A stretch of DNA of 64,000 nt from Hydractinia symbiolongicarpus (taxonomy: Eukaryota > Cnidaria > Hydrozoa > Anthoathecata > Hydractiniidae): contig NC_079883.1 in NCBI RefSeq assembly GCF_029227915.1, positions 1,488,001 to 1,552,000 of the forward strand, in the 5' to 3' direction. Below, piece after piece: positions 60,761 to 64,000 of the stretch. Position 1 is the stretch's first letter. The number at the start of each line of letters is the position of its first letter. The translations under genes and the position numbers were made by a program. A model generated the notes under the pieces. It was not told the origin of the DNA, ran no database searches, and worked only from the letters and a program-made list of their open reading frames with translations.

Positions 60761-63700
60761 CTTGTAGTTTTCAAAATTGTTTTCATTTTTGATGAGACAT
60801 TTAATGAAAGAGGTTTAATCGCCGGCAAACGAAAACCCGTGATTTTCCCTAAATCCCAGACTCGGCCCGTATAGTCAACAGTATGCAAAGAAAGTACCTA
60901 GGGAGTAAACTCATTTCCCGAACGATTTTTAAAATTATTTTTACACCACTAAAACGCATGGATCTTGTAGTTTTCAAAATTGTTTTCATTTTTGATAAGA
61001 CGCTGAATAGAAGAAGTTTAATCGCCGGCAAACGAAAACCCGCGATTTCCCGTAAATCACGGGCTTAGCCCGTGTAGTCGAATGTATACAAAGAAATTAC
61101 CCTGTGAGTAAACTCATTTCCAGAACGATTTTTTAAAGTATGTTTTCACCGCTAAAACGCATGAGACTTTTGTTTTCAAAAGTGGTTTCATTTTTAATGA
61201 GACGCTGAATAAAAGAAGTTTAATCGCCGGCAAACGAAAAGCCGCGTTTTCCCGCAAATCCCAGACTCGGCCCGTATAGTCAACAGTATATAAAGAAAGT
61301 ACCTAGGAAGTAAACTCATTTCCCGAACGATTTTTTAAATTATTTTTACACCACTAAAACGCAAGACACTTGTAGTTTTCAAAAATGTTTTCATTTTTGA
61401 AGAGACGCTGAATAAAAGACGTTTAATCGCCGGCAAACGAAAACCCGCGATTTCCCGTAAATGCCGGACTCGGCCCGTATAGTCAAAAGTATACAAAGAA
61501 AGTACCCAGGGAGTAAACTCATTTCCCGAACAATTTTTTAAATTATTTTTTCACCACTAAAACCCATGGGACTTGTGGTTTTCAAAAATGTTTTCATTTT
61601 TGATGAGACGCTGAATAAAAGAGGTTTAATCGCCGGCAAATGAGAACCCGCGATTTCCCGTTAATCCCGGGCTTGGCCCGTATAGTCGAATGTATATAAC
61701 CAAAGTACCCAAGGAGTAAACTGATTTCCCGAACGATTTTTCAAATTATTTCTGCACCACTAGAACAAATGAGCCTTATAATTTTCAAAAATGTTTTTAT
61801 TTTTGATGAGACGCTGAATGAAAGAAGTTTAATAGCCGGCAAACGAAAACCCGTGATTTTCCCTAAATCCTGGACTCAGCCCGTATAGTCAAAAAGATAC
61901 AAAGGAAGTACTCAGGGAGTAAATTGATTTCCCGAACGATTTTTTAAATCGTTTTTTCACCACTAAAATGCAAGAGACTTGTAGTTTTCAAGAATGTTTT
62001 CATTTTTGATGAGACGCTAAATAAAAGAAGTTTAATAGCCGGCAAACGAAAACCCGCGATTTTCCCTAAATCCCGCACTCGGCCCGTATAGTCAAAAGTA
62101 TACCAAGGAAGTAATCAGGGAGTAAACTCATTTCCCGAACGATTTTTTAAATCATTTTTTCACGACTACAACGCATGAGACTTGTAGTTTTCAAAAGTGG
62201 TTTTATTTTTGATGAGACGCTGAATAAAAGCTGTTTAATCGCCGGCAAACGAAAACCCGCGATTTACTCTAAATTCCGGACTCGGCCCGTATAGTCAAAA
62301 GTATACAAAGGAAGTACTCAGATAGTAAACTCATTTCCCGAACGATTTTTTAAATCATTTTTTTACCACTAAATCGCATGAGACTTGTATTTTTTAAAAG
62401 TGGTTTCATTTTTGATGAGACGCTGAATAAAAGAAGTTTAATCGCCGGCAAACGAAAACCCGCAATTTCCCGTAAATCACGGGCTTGGCCCGTGTAGTCG
62501 AATGTATACAAAGAAATTACCCTGTGAGTAAACTCATTTCCAGAACGATTTTTTAAAGTATGTTTTCACCGCTAAAACGCATGAGACTTTTGTTTTCAAA
62601 AGTGGTTTCATTTTTAATGAGACGCTGAATAAAAGAAGTTTAATCGCCGGCAAACGAAAAGCCGCGTTTTCTCGCAAATCTCATCCTCGGCCCGTATAGT
62701 CAACAGTATACAAAGAAAGTACCTAGGGAGTAAACTCATTTCCCGAACGATTTTTTAAATTATTTTTACACCACTAAAACGCAAGACACTTGTAGTTTTC
62801 AAAATTGTTTTCATTTTTGATGAGACATTTAATGAAAGAGGTTTAATCGCCGGCAAACGAAAACCCGTGATTTTCCCTAAATCCCAGACTCGGCCCGTAT
62901 AGTCAACAGTATGCAAAGAAAGTACCTAGGGAGTAAACTCATTTCCCGAACGATTTTTAAAATTATTTTTACACCACTAAAACGCATGGATCTTGTAGTT
63001 TTCAAAAATGCTTTCATTTTTGATAAGACGCTGAATAGAAGAAGTTTAATCGCCGGCAAACGAAAACCCGCGATTTCCCGTAAATCACGGGCTTGGCCCG
63101 TGTAGTCGAATGTATACAAAGAAATTACCCTGTGAGTAAACTCATTTCCAGAACGATTTTTTAAAGTATGATTTCACCGCTAAAACGCATGAGACTTTTG
63201 TTTTCAAAAGTGGTTTCATTTTTAATGAGACGCTGAATAAAAGAAGTTTAATCGCCGGCAAACGAAAAGCCGCGTTTTCCCGCAAGTCCCAGACTCGGCC
63301 CGTATAGTCAACAGTATACAAAGAAAGTACCTAGGGAGTAAACTCATTTCCCGAACGATTTTTTAAATTATTTTTACACCACTAAAACGCAAGACACTTG
63401 TAGTTTTCAAAAATGTTTTCATTTTTGAAGAGACGCTGAATAAAAGACGTTTAATCGCCGGCAAACGAAAACCCGCGATTTCCCGTAAATGCCGGACTCG
63501 GCCCGTAAAGTCAAAATTATACAAAGAAAGTACCCAGGAAGTAAACTCATTTCCCGAACAATTTTTTAAATTATTTTTTCACACCTAAAACCCATTAGAC
63601 TTGTGGTTTTCAAAAATGTTTTCATTTTTGATGAGACGCTGAATAAAAGAGGTTTAATCGCCGGCAAATGAGAACCCGCGATTTCCCGTTAATCCCGGGC

Positions 63701-64000
63701 TTGGCCCGTATAGTCGAATGTACATAACCAAAGTACCCAAGGAGTAAACTGATTTCCCGAACGATTTTTCAAAATATTTCTGCACCACTAGAACGAATGA
63801 GCCTTATAATTTTCAAAAATGTTTTTATTTTTGATGAGACACTGAATGAAAGACGTTTAATAACCGGCAAACGAAAACCCGTGATTTTCCCTAAATCCTG
63901 GACTCAGCCCGTATAGTCAAAAAGATACACAGGAAGTACTCAGGGAGTAAATTGATTTCCCGAACGATTTTTTAAATCATTTTTTCACCACTAAAATGCA
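60761..64000. repeat. Ten-monomer higher-order repeat (2028 bp), 1.6 copies
   Basis: CTTGTAGTTTTCAAAATTG with GACATTTAATG at 60761 recurs at 62789. The ACCGCTAAAACGC marker at 61148 recurs at 63176, and the AAATGCCGGACTC marker at 61461 recurs at 63489. All offsets are 2028 (10 x 203 minus 2). The second copy is cut by the window end. The ACCGCTAAAACGC marker occurs also at 60337 and 62568, so shorter exchanges overlie the unit. Confidence 0.85.
61058..61074. repeat. Extended 7-bp-stem GC hairpin in right-end monomers
   Basis: CACGGGC, loop TTA, GCCCGTG. The same perfect 7-bp stem with loop TTG is at 62478-62494 and 63086-63102. Ordinary monomers of the CCCGGGCTTGGCCCGTAT type (for example 615-627) have only a 5-bp stem, CGGGC-TTG-GCCCG. 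Two changes, one on each arm (C to A on the left, A to G on the right), each turn an outer mismatch into a base pair. Confidence 0.75.

Larger units (their letters stand above)
30213..64000. repeat. Satellite array block C, about 166 monomers
   Basis: Continuous 203-bp monomers to the end of the window, in the same orientation as blocks A and B. The first 2.5 kb belongs to the right unit of the LINE duplication. Two monomer types alternate in patches. Type A has CATTTCCAGAACG, TTATCTTTTCACCACTAAAACGCATGAG. Type B has CTGATTTCCCGAACG, TTTTTCAAATTATTTCTGC, ACCACTAGAACGAATGAG and usually CCCGTGATTTTCCC. Type B is dense at 33100-40100, 47820-54400 and 57840-64000. Uninserted LINE-target relatives are at 31631, 35691 and 46729. 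No gene, RNA gene or second transposon type is visible. Confidence 0.97.

Noticed and set aside
1-64000. CENP-B box in the monomer
   Set aside because: I looked for TTCG-N4-A-NN-CGGG on both strands of the typical monomer. The nearest match, TTCGGGAAATGAG on the minus strand, lacks the CGGG half. A variant monomer could still match; a scan of all copies would settle it.

Overview
The window is almost entirely satellite DNA. A roughly 203-bp monomer, always in the same orientation, repeats from the first base to the last (about 270 copies). It is interrupted only by two near-identical copies of one non-LTR retrotransposon. The organism is a eukaryote, very probably an invertebrate animal. The evidence is the size of the satellite, its nested higher-order structure, and a two-ORF LINE of CR1/L2 type (ORF1 with an SGNH/esterase domain, ORF2 with an endonuclease and a reverse transcriptase). 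The ORF2 protein style reminds me of elements common in cnidarians and other aquatic invertebrates. That is an impression from memory, and I do not name a species. I see no host gene, tRNA, rRNA, CRISPR array or bacterial signal.

Layout: satellite block A, 1-17881; LINE copy 1 on the minus strand, about 17882-22116; satellite block B, about 22117-25977 (19 monomers); LINE copy 2 on the minus strand, about 25978-30212; satellite block C, about 30213-64000. The two LINE copies are not two insertions. Element plus flanking satellite was tandemly duplicated as a unit of about 8.1-8.3 kb (roughly 16350-24690 and 24650-32750). Several uninserted relatives of the target monomer survive in the same array, so the insertion site can be read directly. 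Copy 1 keeps both ORFs open. Copy 2 has a TAA stop at ORF2 codon 469 and a Ser-to-Trp change in the endonuclease.

The satellite has at least two monomer subfamilies and a patchwork of higher-order repeats whose periods are close to multiples of 203 bp: 2, 3, 4, 5, 6, 7, 8, 9, 10, 12 and 21-23 monomers. This is the pattern expected from repeated unequal exchange or local amplification. Marker variants, especially a 26-bp internal duplication, label individual higher-order units. Monomers in the last 6 kb look the most divergent. The array could be centromeric, pericentromeric or subtelomeric; the sequence alone does not decide.

The points most worth a second look are: ORF1 and ORF2 of the LINE lie in one frame separated by a single TGA; the LINE has become part of a satellite higher-order repeat; each monomer carries a conserved short hairpin; and a second hairpin is extended on both arms in the divergent right-hand monomers.
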